64,000 nt of DNA from Theocolax elegans (taxonomy: Eukaryota > Arthropoda > Insecta > Hymenoptera > Cerocephalidae), in NCBI GenBank assembly GCA_026168455.1, contig CM047426.1:34779058-34843057 (forward strand). The letters run 5' to 3'. This document shows, piece after piece, positions 62,906 to 64,000 of this stretch. Within the stretch, counting starts at the first letter, position 1. Each line of letters starts with the position of its first letter. The notes beneath the pieces are model-generated. The model was not told the origin of the DNA. It was given only the letters and a program-made list of their open reading frames with translations, and did no database searches. The position numbers were made by a program, and so were the translations under genes.

Positions 62906-64000
62906 ACCAGTAATATAATGTTTATTCTATAAATGTATGAATGTTAATATTGGTCCAAAATTAATGTATTATATGATTCTCAATCAAAATGATATTTATA
63001 AGTTCACTCATAATACAATAATTTTTAATTGTCTGTATCTCAAATAAAGCAAAAGTACACGGCTTGATTTTATTTCATTTTTTTAAATATATTACACAGC
63101 ACGAGGAAGAATTTAATGTCGTAATTGATTGCATGTTACGTTTAAGAAATATTATAAATAAGTTATTGTAAGTTTATTTGTCTTCTGTCAGTATTTACTA
63201 GTTAGTATATTAATTCATAAAATGCTGATCCAAATGCAGTTGCATTTTAAATGCAATATTTATTATCATCCATAATATTCCTTACGTAATGTTTTATAAT
63301 TTATGAATGAGTAAACTAATTACGAATTGCGTGTGCGTCGTACTCAAAAACAATCGTTCTCATTCAGTTTGCAGAAATGGATAATGACATACTTTAAATT
63401 TGTTTCATTCTATGACTGTTCGATCCACGTTGTATTTTTATATACAATGTATGCACATAAATAAAATTATTGTTTGTGAAATTATTCTCGCTTGATCATT
63501 GTCGATTACCGAAAATTTATGTCTTTTTACTAAATTATTACTTTCTCCATTTTGGTTTTATTCCACTTTTGCCGTCTTGAAATTTACCGCTGTCACGTTA
63601 TAAATAGCTCATCGTCGCGTTAATGATAAATTTTGCGACAAGACAAACGATATTACATCCATCGAACAAAAAAAGAAAGCGAGCTGTAAAAGAATTTATT
63701 AAGTCAATGTAGCTCGTATTTTCATTAAGAATGTAATATTAATTGAATTTATAAGAGTTATACATTATCTCGCTGATCGTTTAAAAAAAGCATATTAAAG
63801 TATAACGAAATTATATTCAATCTACTCCAGAAAATATAAATTAAACTCCCAAAAATATATTGGAGCTCTTTAATGTTTATTGTACATTAAAACTGCTAAT
63901 TAATAATATATATATAATATACAAACTTTTTTGAATTTATACGTTTACTTTCTATTACTATAGGAATAGTAAGAAAGAAAATAAGGTGACATGTTATATA
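62906..64000. other. AT-rich right edge, nothing recognised
   Basis: No exon, repeat of note or RNA gene supported; a short TA tract lies at about 63906-63919. Confidence 0.5.

Noticed and set aside
1..64000. CRISPR arrays, prokaryotic operons, phage or viral genes, rRNA
   Set aside because: None seen. The repeat spacing, gene density and introns are those of an animal nuclear genome.

Overview
This window looks like AT-rich (roughly 30% G+C by eye), intron- and intergene-dominated DNA from an insect. It is most plausibly a hymenopteran (ant, bee or wasp): CpG is not depleted, a Penelope-like element with a GIY-YIG domain is present, and short TA-flanked MITEs with TACAC-type ends are scattered about. 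There are no prokaryotic gene arrays, rRNAs or intact tRNAs. Most open frames are short and explained by AT-richness or microsatellites. The species call is inference; I could not search databases.

Layout. 1-8.1 kb: AT-rich DNA with a GA-rich block (2.0-2.3 kb), a tRNA-like fragment (3.3 kb), a GC-richer possible regulatory block (4.6-4.9 kb) and a convincing first coding exon on + (6533-6671). 8.1-12.8 kb: a repeat cluster holding a TA/TG microsatellite, a Penelope-like fragment with its 3' hairpin motif, two foldback elements, an inverted repeat pair, TE-like GC-richer DNA and a four-unit hairpin repeat. 12.8-25.2 kb: mostly featureless, with a few short repeats and MITE-like units. 25.26-26.79 kb: a tandem duplication of a possible first exon. 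27.4-44.0 kb: a block of about 5 kb (A), with an 0.8 kb extension (B), arranged as A / inverted B-A / A-B. Every A copy carries a CpG- and CT-rich promoter-like region and the same tiny first coding exon (MSDYSSGT). 44-59 kb: mostly featureless, with two clear MITEs and a few weak exon candidates. 59.2-61.3 kb: a compact four-exon gene for a secreted protein, followed by a tandem partial copy lacking the signal-peptide exon. 61.5-62.9 kb: a possible two-exon short gene or another alternative first exon.

How it may fit together. Five distinct candidate first coding exons on + (near 6.5, 25.9/26.7, 28.8 with copies, 48.9 and 61.5 kb) all end in phase 1, meaning one base of the next codon. This would fit one long gene with several alternative promoters whose shared exons lie beyond the right edge, with two of its promoter/first-exon modules duplicated or triplicated here. 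That is a hypothesis. The rearrangements are directly visible; the shared gene is not. The secreted-protein gene near 59-60 kb would then be nested in its intron or an independent neighbour.
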